Shown piece after piece: positions 1-8,038 of a stretch of DNA of 64,000 bases. The stretch comes from Nocardia sp. NBC_00508 (GTDB lineage Bacteria > Actinomycetota > Actinomycetes > Mycobacteriales > Mycobacteriaceae), in assembly GCF_036346875.1 (NCBI RefSeq), contig NZ_CP107852.1, forward strand, positions 3,968,001 through 4,032,000. Direction: 5' to 3'. Position numbers and translations under genes: made by a program. The notes under the pieces are model-generated. The model did not search any database. It was not told the origin of the DNA and saw only the letters and a program-made list of their open reading frames with translations. The stretch's first letter is position 1. Each line of letters begins with the position of its first letter.

Positions 1-1707
1 CGGCTCGACGACCTGCTCGCATGCCTGCTGGGTCAGCGGCACCTGCTTGCCCTGGCGGTCGATGACCTCCTTGATCGGGTTCGGCGGGCACCACCGGCCG
101 CCGGAACCCAGCGTCGCGGCCACGTTGGACAGCTCGAGCGGGTTGAGCGCGACCGGGCCCAGGGTGAACGAGCCCAGGTTCTGGCCCTTGATCATGTCGG
201 CCAAGCTCTGGTTGCCGTGACCGGAGGAGCCCGATTCGGTGAACGAGCGCATGCCGAGCCGGATCGCCATGTCGACCGTCGGGGTGACGCCGACGGCCTG
301 GATCAGCTTGACGAACGCGGTGTTCGGCGACGTGGCCAGCGCTTCGGTCACCGACATCGGCGACTTGTACCTGCCCGCGTTCTCGACGCAGTAGGTGGCG
401 GGCGGGCAGCCGCGCGCACCGCCGTTACCCATGCCCCTGGCCTCGAAACGGCCCGGCACGTCGAGCTCGGCGCTGATGCCGAGGCCCTTCTCCATGGCCG
501 CGGCGGTCGTGAAGATCTTGAAGATCGAGCCGGCGCCGTCGCCGACCATCGAGTACGGCTGCGGCTGCACAGTCTCGTTCCCGTCCCGGTTCAGCCCGTA
601 GGTGCGGCTGCTCGCCATCGCGACCACCGGATGCGAGTCCTGTCCCGGCGCGACTACCGACATGACCTCGGCGATGTTGTCGAGGTTCGGGTTGGCCGCG
701 TCCGTGACCGCCCGCTTGACCGAGTCCTGCACGGCCGGATCGAGGGTGGTCCTGATCAGGTAGCCGCCCTTGTCGATCTGCTCGCGGCTGATGCCCGCGT
801 TGGCCAGGTACTGCAGCGCGTAGTCACAGAAGAAGCCGCGATCGTTGGCCGCGATGCAGCCGCGCGGCAGACCCTTGGGTTCCGGCAGCACGCCCAGCGG
901 TTTGGTCTTGGCCTCGCGGAACTCGTCGGCGCGGCTGGGGATGTTCTGGATCATGGTGTCCAGCACCGTGTTGCGCCGGGCCAGCACGAGGTCGGGGTTG
1001 GTGTACGGGTTCAGTTTCGACGAGCTCTGCACCATGCCCGCCAGCATCGCGGCCTGCGACACGTTCAGTTCGGCCGCGTCGACGCCGAAGTAGGTCTTCG
1101 CGGCGTCCTGCACGCCGTAGGAGGAGTTACCGAACGGGACGAGGTTCAGATATCGGGTGAGGATCTCGTCCTTGGTCAGCTCGCGGTCCAGGGTGAGCGC
1201 CATCCGGATCTCCCGGATCTTGCGCGCGGGGGTGGTCTCGATGGCGGCGCGCCGCTCGGCGTCGGTCTTGGCGACCACCAGCAGTTGGAAGTTCTTCACA
1301 TACTGCTGATCCAGCGTCGACGCGCCCTGCTGCACCTCGCCGCTGGTGGTGTTGGTCAGGAACGCGCGCAGCGTGCCCTGCCAGTCGACACCCTCGTGCT
1401 CGGCGAAGCGACGGTCCTCGATGGACACGATCGCCAGCTTCATGTCGTTGGAGATCCGGTCGCTGGGTACCTCGAAGCGGCGTTGCTCGTACAGCCAGGC
1501 GATCGGATTGCCCGCCGCGTCGACCATGGTCGAGACCGCGGGCACCGTCCCCTCGACCAGCTCCGCGGAGACGTTGTCGACGGCGTCGGCGGCGCGATTG
1601 GAAACGAACCCGAAGCCGCCGGCGAGCGGGAACAACAACCCGGCGACGAGCACGGCGGCCAGCACGCAACTGCCGGCCAGCCGCGCGAGCGTATGTGTGA
1701 TCGGCAC
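1..1707 (-). CDS. ponA2: Class A penicillin-binding protein, PonA2-like (partial)
   Basis: Bifunctional peptidoglycan glycosyltransferase/transpeptidase anchored in the cell membrane. The minus strand is open from GTG at 1707 to the left edge (569 codons). After a short cytoplasmic stretch there is one membrane segment (VLAAVLVAGLLFPLAGG). The glycosyltransferase domain follows, with EDRRFAEHEGVDW and QGASTLDQQYVKN. In the transpeptidase domain the SxxK motif is SIFK (in DGAGSIFKIFTTA) and the SxN motif is SPNTAFVK. The KTG motif and any C-terminal PASTA domain lie outside the window. It is divergent from the whiB gene, the same arrangement as ponA2/whiB4 in M. tuberculosis, which supports PonA2 over PonA1. 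The GTG start is chosen because it immediately precedes the membrane helix; no good ribosome site is visible. Confidence 0.88.
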   Translation of the reverse strand, partial: MPITHTLARLAGSCVLAAVLVAGLLFPLAGGFGFVSNRAADAVDNVSAELVEGTVPAVSTMVDAAGNPIAWLYEQRRFEVPSDRISNDMKLAIVSIEDRRFAEHEGVDWQGTLRAFLTNTTSGEVQQGASTLDQQYVKNFQLLVVAKTDAERRAAIETTPARKIREIRMALTLDRELTKDEILTRYLNLVPFGNSSYGVQDAAKTYFGVDAAELNVSQAAMLAGMVQSSSKLNPYTNPDLVLARRNTVLDTMIQNIPSRADEFREAKTKPLGVLPEPKGLPRGCIAANDRGFFCDYALQYLANAGISREQIDKGGYLIRTTLDPAVQDSVKRAVTDAANPNLDNIAEVMSVVAPGQDSHPVVAMASSRTYGLNRDGNETVQPQPYSMVGDGAGSIFKIFTTAAAMEKGLGISAELDVPGRFEARGMGNGGARGCPPATYCVENAGRYKSPMSVTEALATSPNTAFVKLIQAVGVTPTVDMAIRLGMRSFTESGSSGHGNQSLADMIKGQNLGSFTLGPVALNPLELSNVAATLGSGGRWCPPNPIKEVIDRQGKQVPLTQQACEQVVEP

Positions 1708-2074
1708 GAAACAAGATTACGGGGTGGGATTCGAGCGGTCCTTGCGGCATTTGTCCGACGCCTGGATCTGGTTGTTCCCGAACCGGAATGGGCGTGTCGC
1801 CCGATTGCGTTCGGCGTGTCGGGTGACGGCGCGCGCGCAATCTGCCTGCCCGTCCCGTCTGCGCCCGACTTTGCAGGGACGGACGTACCAAAAAATCTCG
1901 GGACGGTCTTGCGCAAGCGCCATACCTTTACCTAGATTGAGAACCCAGTGTGATAGAGCTAACACTCAAAGTGGAATGTGGTGCACTTCGCAGCGGGGTT
2001 TGGGTGCTGCGTGGTGACAACGCGATTCTGGAGCGCCGCTGACCCGGTGTTCGGACTGCAAAGGGGCACACCAA
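1708..2074. promoter_or_regulatory. Divergent ponA2/whiB intergenic region
   Basis: This 367-base spacer must hold the promoters of both divergent genes. It is lower in GC around 1925-2000. A TTGAGA hexamer at 1937-1942 is a possible -35 for whiB, but no convincing -10 follows at the right distance. The whiB ribosome site (AAAGGGG) is near 2058-2064. I see no other gene. Confidence 0.35.
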
Positions 2075-2398
2075 ATGCACATGACAACCCCCATCGCTCG
2101 ATTGGACGTGGAGCAGGCCGAAGCAAGGATCGCCTGGGTAGCCCAGGCCCGATGCAAGGAAGTGGATCCCGATCAGTTGTTCGTCCGCGGCGCGGCGCAG
2201 CGCAAAGCCGCGACGATCTGCCGGCACTGTCCCGTGCTCATGCAGTGTGGTGCCGATGCTCTCGACAACCGCGTCGAGTTCGGTGTGTGGGGCGGCATGA
2301 CGGAACGCCAGCGCCGCGCCCTCTTGAAGCAACACCCGGAAGTGACCTCATGGGCCGACTTCTTCCAGGCCCAGCGCCAGCATCAGGTGGCGATGTAG
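2075..2398 (+). CDS. whiB4: WhiB-family Fe-S regulator, WhiB4-like
   Basis: Small redox-sensing transcription factor that binds a [4Fe-4S] cluster. The 107-residue protein has the four family cysteines C27, C49, C52 and C58, with the C-X2-C-X5-C spacing, followed by the GVWGG turn at about residues 70-74 and a basic tail (ERQRRALLK). M3 at 2081 is an alternative start. Placement between a PonA2-like gene and the two Get3-like ATPases matches Rv3681c (whiB4), which in mycobacteria responds to oxygen and nitric oxide. That role is carried over here by orthology only. Confidence 0.9.
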   Translation: MHMTTPIARLDVEQAEARIAWVAQARCKEVDPDQLFVRGAAQRKAATICRHCPVLMQCGADALDNRVEFGVWGGMTERQRRALLKQHPEVTSWADFFQAQRQHQVAM

Positions 2399-2492
2399 TC
2401 CCAGCGAACCACGAAACGGAGCCCGCGCAAGCGGGCTCAGTTCGTTTTCGGCCCGATATTTCCATTCGAGATATAGCGGATACGCCTAAGTA

Positions 2493-3632
2493 TCACGCGA
2501 TCGCCTGCGCTGTTCGGGCGAGTTGGTTGCCCACAGCGCGCAACGCGTCGAGATCGGACACTTCGAACGGCAGCGCCGTGACCGAGACAATCGATACGCG
2601 CGGATGCGCGCCGGTGAAGCGATAGAGCAGATGCTGTTCCCGCTTGTCGGTGGCAACGCGGCGGGCGTGCACGCGCAACACCGCCGCGGTGAGCGGATCT
2701 TCCTGCTCGAGCTGGTCGGCGGCGGTGAGCGCGTGATCGGCCGACAGCGAGCTGAGCACCGGATGCGTGCGGTTCAGCACCAGCCCCGCCAGCGGCATGC
2801 GCTCGGTGGAGAGCCGATCGACGAAGAACGAGGCCTCCCGCAGCGCGTCCGGCTCCGGCGCCGCCACCACGAGAAAGTGCGTGCCGGGCTTGGACAACAT
2901 CGCGTAGGTGCGGTCGGCCCGCTCCTGGAAGCCACCGAACAACGACTCCAGGGACTGCAGGAAGTTCGACGCGTCCTTGAGCATCTGCCCGCCGACGATG
3001 GTGGACACGCCGCGTACCGCCAGGCTCATCGCGCCGGTCACCAACCGGGTGACGCCGCGACCCGGCGCCATGATCACCCGGATCATGCGGCCGTTGAGGA
3101 AATTGCCCAGCCGCTTGGGCGCGTCCAGGAAGTCGAGAGCGTTTCGCGAGGGCGGGGTGTCGACCACGATCAGGTCCCACTCACCCTGGTGAGCCAGCTG
3201 GCCCAGCTTTTCCATCGCCATGTATTCCTGCGTGCCGCCGAACGAGGAGGCGACGGTCTGATAGAAGGGGTTGGCGAAGATCTGCTCCGCTTTATCCGGG
3301 CTGGTGTGTTCGAGCACCATGTCGTCGAACGTGCGACGCATGTTGAGCATCATCGCGTGCAGCTCGCCCTTTGCCTCGGGGCCGAGCGCCACCCGCTGCG
3401 GGGTGTTGTCGAGGTCGGCGACACCGAGTGACTGGGCCAGCCTGCGCGCGGGGTCGATGGTGAGCACGACGACCTTGCGTCCCTGCTCGGCGGCGCGCAG
3501 CGCGATGGCGGCGGCGGTGGTCGTCTTGCCGACGCCGCCGGAGCCGCAGCAGACCACGACGCGGGCGGAGGGATCGGCGATGATCCGCGAGATATCCAGG
3601 GGGGTAGCCACGGGATGCGTCGGCGTACTCAT
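2493..3632 (-). CDS. Get3/ArsA-like ATPase, second subunit (BagB-like)
   Basis: P-loop ATPase of the ArsA/GET3/MinD superclass, 379 residues. The deviant Walker A is GSGGVGKTT at residues 30-38, and a switch motif VVDTPPSRNALDFL lies near the middle. A hydrophobic stretch follows (MIRVIMAPGRGVTRLVTGAMSL), as in Get3-like client-binding regions. Its ATG overlaps the stop of the upstream ATPase gene by 4 bases (ATGA at 3632-3629), so the two are translationally coupled and probably act as a hetero-oligomer. The pair corresponds to Rv3679-Rv3680 (called BagA/BagB, bacterial Get3-like). An arsenite pump role is unlikely, since no ArsB or ArsR is nearby. Confidence 0.87.
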   Translation of the reverse strand: MSTPTHPVATPLDISRIIADPSARVVVCCGSGGVGKTTTAAAIALRAAEQGRKVVVLTIDPARRLAQSLGVADLDNTPQRVALGPEAKGELHAMMLNMRRTFDDMVLEHTSPDKAEQIFANPFYQTVASSFGGTQEYMAMEKLGQLAHQGEWDLIVVDTPPSRNALDFLDAPKRLGNFLNGRMIRVIMAPGRGVTRLVTGAMSLAVRGVSTIVGGQMLKDASNFLQSLESLFGGFQERADRTYAMLSKPGTHFLVVAAPEPDALREASFFVDRLSTERMPLAGLVLNRTHPVLSSLSADHALTAADQLEQEDPLTAAVLRVHARRVATDKREQHLLYRFTGAHPRVSIVSVTALPFEVSDLDALRAVGNQLARTAQAIA

Positions 3633-4666
3633 CGGACTCCCTGCGCGCTGAGATGTTCGGCTAGTTCGTACAGTCCGCCCAGGTCCATCCCGTCCGGGAG
3701 GGAAGGCAGATAGAGCCGGGAGATATCGACTTTGGCCAGCTCCTCGGCGCTGTCGTCCTGTGCCTGCAGAGTGGCGGAATGCTCGGCGGTTTCGGTGAGC
3801 AGGCCTTGGAAGTCGCTGTCGGACAAGGTGATCCCCGCGGCGATCAGCCCCGCGCGAATGGCGTCGGCGTCGAGATCGCCTTGGGCGGCCCGGGCGCGCA
3901 GCTCATGCGGCAGCTGGCCTTCGGTCGCGCGGTTCACGATCACGGTGCCGATACGCAGGTCGGCGGCGCCGAGTTCGGCGACGGCGTCGGCGGTTTCCTG
4001 CACCGGCAGTGCTTCGAGCAGGGTGACCAGGTGAATCATGGTCTCGTCGGAGTGCAGCAGCCGCGAAACGCCCTCGGCCTGCGAGGCGATCGGCCCGCCT
4101 TTGGCCACCTGCAGCATGGCATTGGTGACGTCGAGGAAGCTTGCGATGCGACCGGTGGGCGGGGCGTCGACCACGATCTCGTCGTAGGCCCGGCGGCCGG
4201 ACTTGTCCACCCGGACCGCGCATTCCTTGATCTTGCCGGTCAGGATGACGTCGCGCAGGCCCGGTGCGATCGTGGTGACGAACTCGATGGCGCCCATTCT
4301 GCGCATCGCCCGCCCTGCGAAGCCCAGGTTGTAGAACATATCGAGGTATTCGAGGAAGGCGTGCTCGATGTCGAGGGCCAACGCGACCACTTCGCCGCCA
4401 CCGTCGGCGGTGGCGATCCGTGTCTCGGTCGGTGGTAGCGGCGGCAGATCGAACAGCTGCGCGATCGACTGCCTGCTCTCCACCTCTACCAACAGCACGC
4501 GGCGCCCGCCGGCGGCGAGCGCCAGCGCCAGCGCCGCGGCGACCGTCGACTTGCCCGTGCCTCCCTTGCCGGAGACGTAGTGCAAGCGGGCCTGCTCAGC
4601 GCGCTTCGGCCACCGCGTGTCCAGCCCCGTCTCCGCCGAAAGCGGCACTGCTGTTGGTACTCCCAC
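3629..4666 (-). CDS. Get3/ArsA-like ATPase, first subunit (BagA-like)
   Basis: Paralogue and probable partner of the downstream ATPase, 345 residues. Walker A GKGGTGKS at residues 33-40 has the signature lysine of deviant P-loops. Switch II is VDAPPTGRIASFLDV. The region after it (QVAKGGPIASQAEGVSRLL) is variable in the family. First gene of a two-gene operon with a 4-base overlap. The promoter should lie in 4667-4800, which is divergent from the DUF4177 gene. The substrate is unknown from sequence; tail-anchored or hydrophobic protein clients are an inference from the Get3 fold. Confidence 0.87.
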   Translation of the reverse strand: MGVPTAVPLSAETGLDTRWPKRAEQARLHYVSGKGGTGKSTVAAALALALAAGGRRVLLVEVESRQSIAQLFDLPPLPPTETRIATADGGGEVVALALDIEHAFLEYLDMFYNLGFAGRAMRRMGAIEFVTTIAPGLRDVILTGKIKECAVRVDKSGRRAYDEIVVDAPPTGRIASFLDVTNAMLQVAKGGPIASQAEGVSRLLHSDETMIHLVTLLEALPVQETADAVAELGAADLRIGTVIVNRATEGQLPHELRARAAQGDLDADAIRAGLIAAGITLSDSDFQGLLTETAEHSATLQAQDDSAEELAKVDISRLYLPSLPDGMDLGGLYELAEHLSAQGVR

Positions 4667-4907
4667 GATCGCGAGCCTATAGCTAATCCGCTCCCCCGCC
4701 TCTCCGGGTCTTCAGGCCGTACCAGTCAGTGGCCACGCAACCTGCGCTCAGGTCCTGCGTTGGGTGCCGCTCGAGTGCTGGGCGTACCCGGCGAGGTACC
4801 GATGTACGTACGAAATCAGTCGTTGCGTCGGCAGAACTACGTCGAGTGGATTGTGTGCACCGTGTCGGTGGATATCCGCGGAAGTGCCCACTGGGCTCAC
4901 CTCGTCT

Positions 4908-5056
4908 TTCGAGCGAAGCGAGAGCGAGCATTCTCCGTTCGCGGCTCGGCTCGCATCCGACCGGCCGCAGCGCATGCGACGAAGTCGCGAGTCGTGGCCG
5001 GTCGGATGCGAGCCGAGCCGCGAACACGCAGCGCCGCAGGCGCTGCAAATTGGACA
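4908..5056. repeat. Dispersed intergenic repeat, family B copy 1 (intact)
   Basis: Begins TCTTTCGAGCGAAGCGAG and ends near GCAGGCGCTGCAAATTGG. Inside are perfect 30-base inverted arms at 4937-4966 and 4996-5025. The 29-base loop contains its own small stem GCGAC-GAA-GTCGC. The same outer ends and the same inner GCGACGAAGTCGC recur at 57984-58085 and 58166-58322, and the outer ends alone at 47225-47300. This looks like a MITE-like or REP-like mobile repeat rather than a terminator, because it sits in a divergent promoter region with no gene ending into it. The rest of 4667-5072 holds no other gene. Confidence 0.75.
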
Positions 5057-5072
5057 GAGCTAGGCTTCGCAC

Positions 5073-5237
5073 ATGAGTGATTTGACCCTGTGGGAGTACG
5101 CGACCGTGCCATTGCTGACGCACGCGACGAAGCAGATCCTCGATCAGTGGGGAGCCGACGGCTGGGAGTTGGTCAACGTGCTGCCCGGCCCGACCGGTGA
5201 ACAGCACGTCGCCTACCTCAAGCGGCCGAAGCAGTAA
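5073..5237 (+). CDS. Small DUF4177 protein
   Basis: 54 residues, ATG at 5073, TAA at 5235-5237. The sequence has the DUF4177 pattern: an N-terminal strand (LWEYATVPLL), QILDQWGADGWELVNV with the conserved DGWELV, and a closing strand ending AYLKRPKQ. It corresponds to Rv3678A, which is next to the RidA gene in mycobacteria. The molecular role is unknown. It starts only 16 bases after the right end of repeat B copy 1, so its promoter may be inside or next to the repeat. RidA follows 12 bases downstream, so the two are probably cotranscribed. Confidence 0.78.
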   Translation: MSDLTLWEYATVPLLTHATKQILDQWGADGWELVNVLPGPTGEQHVAYLKRPKQ

Positions 5238-5249
5238 GGGGCTGACGCA

Positions 5250-5708
5250 GTGACCCAATGGGAGAAGAACCTCGCCGAGCTCGGATTCACCCTGCCTCCG
5301 GTCGTGCCCCCGGTCGCGGCCTACATTCCCGCGATCCGCACCGGGTCGCTGGTCTACACCTCCGGCCAGTTGCCTTTCGTGGACGGTCGCTTGTCCGCGG
5401 TCGGCAAGGTCGGTGCCGAGGTTTCGGTCGAGGAGGCCAAGGACGCCGCCCGGCTGTGCGCGCTGAACGCGCTGGCAGCGGTGCACGATCTGGTCGGGCT
5501 GGATGCGGTGGTGCGCATCGTGAAGGTCGTCGGATTCGTCGCCTCCGCACCCGGATTCGGCGACCAGCCGGTGGTGATCAACGGCGCGTCGGAGTTTCTC
5601 GGTCAGGTTTTCGGTGACGCGGGCAAGCACGCGCGCTCCGCGGTCGGCGTCAGCGAGCTACCCAAGAACACCCCGGTCGAGGTCGAACTGATCGCCGAGG
5701 TGCGTTAG
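5250..5708 (+). CDS. RidA/YjgF-family protein
   Basis: 152-residue trimeric-fold protein of the RidA (YjgF/YER057c) family, whose members hydrolyse reactive enamine/imine intermediates released by PLP enzymes. Visible family features are VYTSGQLPFVDG near residue 35, the region CALNALAAVHDLVGLD, and VKVVGFVASAPGF, in the usual order. The C-terminal part (VGVSELPKNTPVEVELIAEV) carries the SELPxxxPVEVE motif but lacks the canonical catalytic R-x-x-x-x-V of RidA itself. It is therefore a subgroup paralogue (Rv3678c type), and the hydrolase activity is uncertain. GTG start, 12 bases after the DUF4177 gene. Confidence 0.85.
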   Translation: MTQWEKNLAELGFTLPPVVPPVAAYIPAIRTGSLVYTSGQLPFVDGRLSAVGKVGAEVSVEEAKDAARLCALNALAAVHDLVGLDAVVRIVKVVGFVASAPGFGDQPVVINGASEFLGQVFGDAGKHARSAVGVSELPKNTPVEVELIAEVR

Positions 5709-5790
5709 CCGCACCTCCGCCTGCGCAGGCCGAAGACGGGCTGCGCCCGACAGCGTCCATTGAGCCGCGCTTTCCGGCGCCGTTCCAACC
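5709..5790. repeat. Dispersed intergenic repeat, family A (degenerate copy)
   Basis: Directly after the RidA stop (TAG at 5706-5708) comes CCTCCGCCTGCGCAGGCC and then the short palindrome GGGCTGCGCCC. Both parts match the layout of the family A unit seen best at 24705-24977. Confidence 0.45.
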
Positions 5791-5800
5791 GAGGTTTGCG

Positions 5801-6592
5801 ATGACGTTGACACACCCCGCCTACGGGCAGCTCCGGCAGGTCACCGAGACGGCGGCGGTGCTGCTCGCCGACAATCCGGGGCAGATGACCCTGGAGGGAA
5901 CCAACACCTGGATTCTGCGGGTGCCGGGACGGTCGGACTGTGTGGTGGTCGACCCGGGGCCAGAGGACGAGACGCACAGCGCCGCGATCGCCGAGGCCAC
6001 CGGGGGTGAGATCGCTCTCACCCTGATCACGCACCGCCATCGCGACCACACGGGCGGCATCGATCGGCTGACCGAACTGACCGGAACGCCCGTGCGAGCC
6101 AAGGATTCCAGCTTTCTGCGCGGCTCGGCCGCGCCGCTGGCCGACGGCGAGGTGATCGAGGTCGCCGGTCTGCGGCTCACCGTGCTGGACACGCCGGGAC
6201 ACACCGCGGACTCGGTGAGTTTCGTCCTCGACGACGCGGTGCTGACCGGGGACACCATTCTCGGCGCGGGCACCACCGTGCTGGATTCCAGCGATGGCAC
6301 GCTGGCCGACTACCTGTCGTCGCTGGACCGGCTGGTAGAGGCGGGCAGGGGTAAGGCGTTGCTGCCCGCGCACGGCCCGGATCACCGGGACCTGGAGCCG
6401 GTGGCGCGCTACTACATCGCGCATCGGCACGAGCGCCTCGAGCAGGTGCGCGAGGCGGTGCGGGAACTCGGTCAGGACGCGGACGCCATGGCGGTGGTGC
6501 GGCGGGTGTACACCGACGTGGACGAGCGGTTGTGGCTTGCCGCGCGCAGCTCGGTGCAGGCGCAGCTGGACTATCTGCGGGTGCAGGGCTAG
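5801..6592 (+). CDS. MBL-fold metallo-hydrolase (LACTB2-like)
   Basis: 263-residue metallo-beta-lactamase-fold hydrolase with a complete di-zinc site: HRHRDH at residues 78-83, H134 in TPGHT, D151 in LTGDT and H191 in LPAHG. The C-terminal helical part (HRHERLEQVREAV) matches the LACTB2/Rv3677c group, some members of which are single-strand endoribonucleases. The substrate here is not known. It lies between RidA and Crp as in M. tuberculosis. Its TAG stop is the first triplet of the family A repeat that follows. Confidence 0.87.
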   Translation: MTLTHPAYGQLRQVTETAAVLLADNPGQMTLEGTNTWILRVPGRSDCVVVDPGPEDETHSAAIAEATGGEIALTLITHRHRDHTGGIDRLTELTGTPVRAKDSSFLRGSAAPLADGEVIEVAGLRLTVLDTPGHTADSVSFVLDDAVLTGDTILGAGTTVLDSSDGTLADYLSSLDRLVEAGRGKALLPAHGPDHRDLEPVARYYIAHRHERLEQVREAVRELGQDADAMAVVRRVYTDVDERLWLAARSSVQAQLDYLRVQG

Positions 6593-6593
6593 G

Positions 6594-6739
6594 CGGCTGC
6601 CTCGAGCCGTCGCTCGGCCCGGCGCATAAACGGCTGCCTCGAGCCGTCGCTCGGCCCGGCGCATAAGCGGCTGCCTCGAGCCGTCGCTCGGCCCGGCGCA
6701 TGAGCGGTGGCCTCGAGTCTTTGCTCAGCCCGGCGTGGG
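6594..6739. repeat. Family A repeat: tandem array, 37 bp period
   Basis: Three near-identical 37-base units start at 6594, 6631 and 6668, each reading CGGCTGCCTCGAGCC then GCTCGGCCCGGCGCAT. A degenerate fourth starts at 6705. They are followed by GACGGATTCCGTCCGGC, the family A core palindrome. The array starts directly after the MBL gene stop. Confidence 0.85.
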
Positions 6740-6776
6740 ATGACGGATTCCGTCCGGCTGTGCTTTTTCCGCGGAA

Positions 6777-6809
6777 GCGCCGGGTTCAGTGGAGCGCTGA
6801 ACCCGGCGC
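6777..6809. terminator. Bidirectional hairpin between convergent MBL and crp genes
   Basis: Perfect 13-base inverted repeat (arms 6777-6789 and 6797-6809, GCGCCGGGTTCAG and its complement) with a 7-base loop. It lies between two convergent genes and probably ends both transcripts. There is no long T tract, as is common in actinobacteria. Confidence 0.7.
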
Positions 6810-6828
6810 GCGGTAAGAGGTTCGTGCG

Positions 6829-7503
6829 TTACCGTGCGCGGCGGGCGAGCCGCTCGGAGTCGGAGATGAGCACGCTCTTGCCCTCCAGCCGCAGCCAGCC
6901 GCGATGCGCGAAGTCGGCGAGCGCCTTGTTGACCGTCTCGCGGGAGGCGCCGACCAGCTGGGCGATCTCCTCCTGGGTCAGGTCGTGGGTGACCCGCAGA
7001 GCGCCCGCCTCCTGGGTGCCGAACCGCTGCGCGAGCTGCAACAGGGCCTTGGCCACCCGGCCGGGAACGTCGGTGAAGATCAGGTCGGCCAGGTTGTTGT
7101 TGGTCCGGCGCAGGCGGCGGGCCAGAACGCGAAGTAACTGCTCGGCGATCTCGGGCCGCTGGTCGATCCAGGCCTTGAGGGCGTCACGGTCCATCGTCAC
7201 CGCGCGCACCTCGGTCACCGTGGTGGCGGTGGAGGTACGCGGGCCCGGGTCGAAGATCGACAGCTCGCCGAACATGTCGGACGGGCCCATGATGGTCAGC
7301 AAGTTCTCGCGGCCATCGGGCGAACGACGGCCGATCTTCACCTTGCCGGATGTGATGATGTACAGCCGGTCGCCCGGCTCACCCTCGTTGAAGATGACGT
7401 GGCCGCGCGGAAAATCCACCGGCTGAAGTTGCTTGGCGAGGGCGGCCACCGCAGTGGGCTCGACGCCCTGGAAGATGCCTGCTCTGGCGAGGGCCTCGTC
7501 CAC
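6829..7503 (-). CDS. crp: cAMP receptor protein-type regulator Crp
   Basis: Global transcription factor of the Crp/Fnr family, 224 residues from GTG at 7503. That start has an AAGGAG site 7 bases upstream and gives exactly the length of Rv3676; the longer ATG start at 7557 is less likely. The N-terminal cyclic nucleotide-binding barrel includes the phosphate cassette FGELSIFDPGPRTSTATT, with GEL and R-T as in cAMP binders. The C-terminal winged helix has LTQEEIAQLVGASRETVNKAL as its helix-turn-helix. It is nearly identical to the mycobacterial protein across the recognition helix, so the same TGTGA-N6-TCACA operator is expected; one perfect copy is at 23716-23731. Confidence 0.95.
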   Translation of the reverse strand: MDEALARAGIFQGVEPTAVAALAKQLQPVDFPRGHVIFNEGEPGDRLYIITSGKVKIGRRSPDGRENLLTIMGPSDMFGELSIFDPGPRTSTATTVTEVRAVTMDRDALKAWIDQRPEIAEQLLRVLARRLRRTNNNLADLIFTDVPGRVAKALLQLAQRFGTQEAGALRVTHDLTQEEIAQLVGASRETVNKALADFAHRGWLRLEGKSVLISDSERLARRAR

Positions 7504-7654
7504 GAATGTGCTCCTTATGGGAAATGGCTCTGTACCGGACCGAAGCGACTCGGCCAACAGCGCAGTCTACGCGGCGTGGTGGCAGCGTAGTGACGGACAC
7601 CACGTAACGAGTGGATTGCGTGGTGCAGCGGAGAACCGTACCAGTGTGATCAGC

Positions 7655-7700
7655 GACGCCCGCGGCCCCCTTCGTGGCTACCCGGATATCGACCGCCTCC
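7655..7700. repeat. Family C repeat fragment
   Basis: CCCCCTTCGTGGCTACC followed by CCGCCTCCGG resembles the units at 13427-13575. This is a single short, degenerate copy between crp and the small membrane gene, so similarity is moderate. Confidence 0.35.
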
Positions 7701-7704
7701 GGCG

Positions 7705-7947
7705 TCAACTTGCGCGGGCCACGTCCAGCTCCTCGCCGCGGGAGCGGCGCTTGCGCATCCGGGCCACGGCGGCCGGGAGACCGAGCTTCGTCAGCTCCTT
7801 CACTTCGGCGTTGCTTGCTTTGTCCAGGTACTGCTGAACCTCTTCGTCGGGTTCGAGAAGCTTGCGGAGCCGATTCTCGACCCGCTCCATACCCAGTGCG
7901 AACAGCATCAACACCACTGGGAAGAGCACCACAGCGAGTCCTTGCAT
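7705..7947 (-). CDS. Small membrane protein (Rv3675-like position)
   Basis: 80 residues from ATG at 7947. One N-terminal membrane helix (GLAVVLFPVVLMLFALGMERV) is followed by a charged cytoplasmic region: a predicted helix RVENRLRKLLEPDEEVQQYLDKA and a basic tail MRKRRSRGEE. No catalytic motif is visible. It is transcribed divergently from nth and lies upstream of crp, the position of Rv3675 in M. tuberculosis. The function is unknown. The start is chosen because the helix begins there; longer in-frame starts would read into the nth promoter. Confidence 0.6.
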   Translation of the reverse strand: MQGLAVVLFPVVLMLFALGMERVENRLRKLLEPDEEVQQYLDKASNAEVKELTKLGLPAAVARMRKRRSRGEELDVARAS

Positions 7948-8038
7948 GACGAGCAGTAAACACCGTCCAGGTCTCAGATGGAACACGGCAACTGAACTGG
8001 AAGGGCAACGTTGGTCGGCGGTTCCGTATGGTGGACGC

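Noticed and set aside
217..1935. 572-codon plus-strand frame
   Set aside because: Antisense shadow of the PonA2-like gene; histidine/arginine-rich with no domain.
2493..4666. Arsenite efflux ATPase (ArsA) annotation
   Set aside because: No ArsB, ArsC, ArsD or ArsR nearby, and the cysteine metal site of ArsA is not evident. The Get3-like pair of mycobacteria is the closer match.
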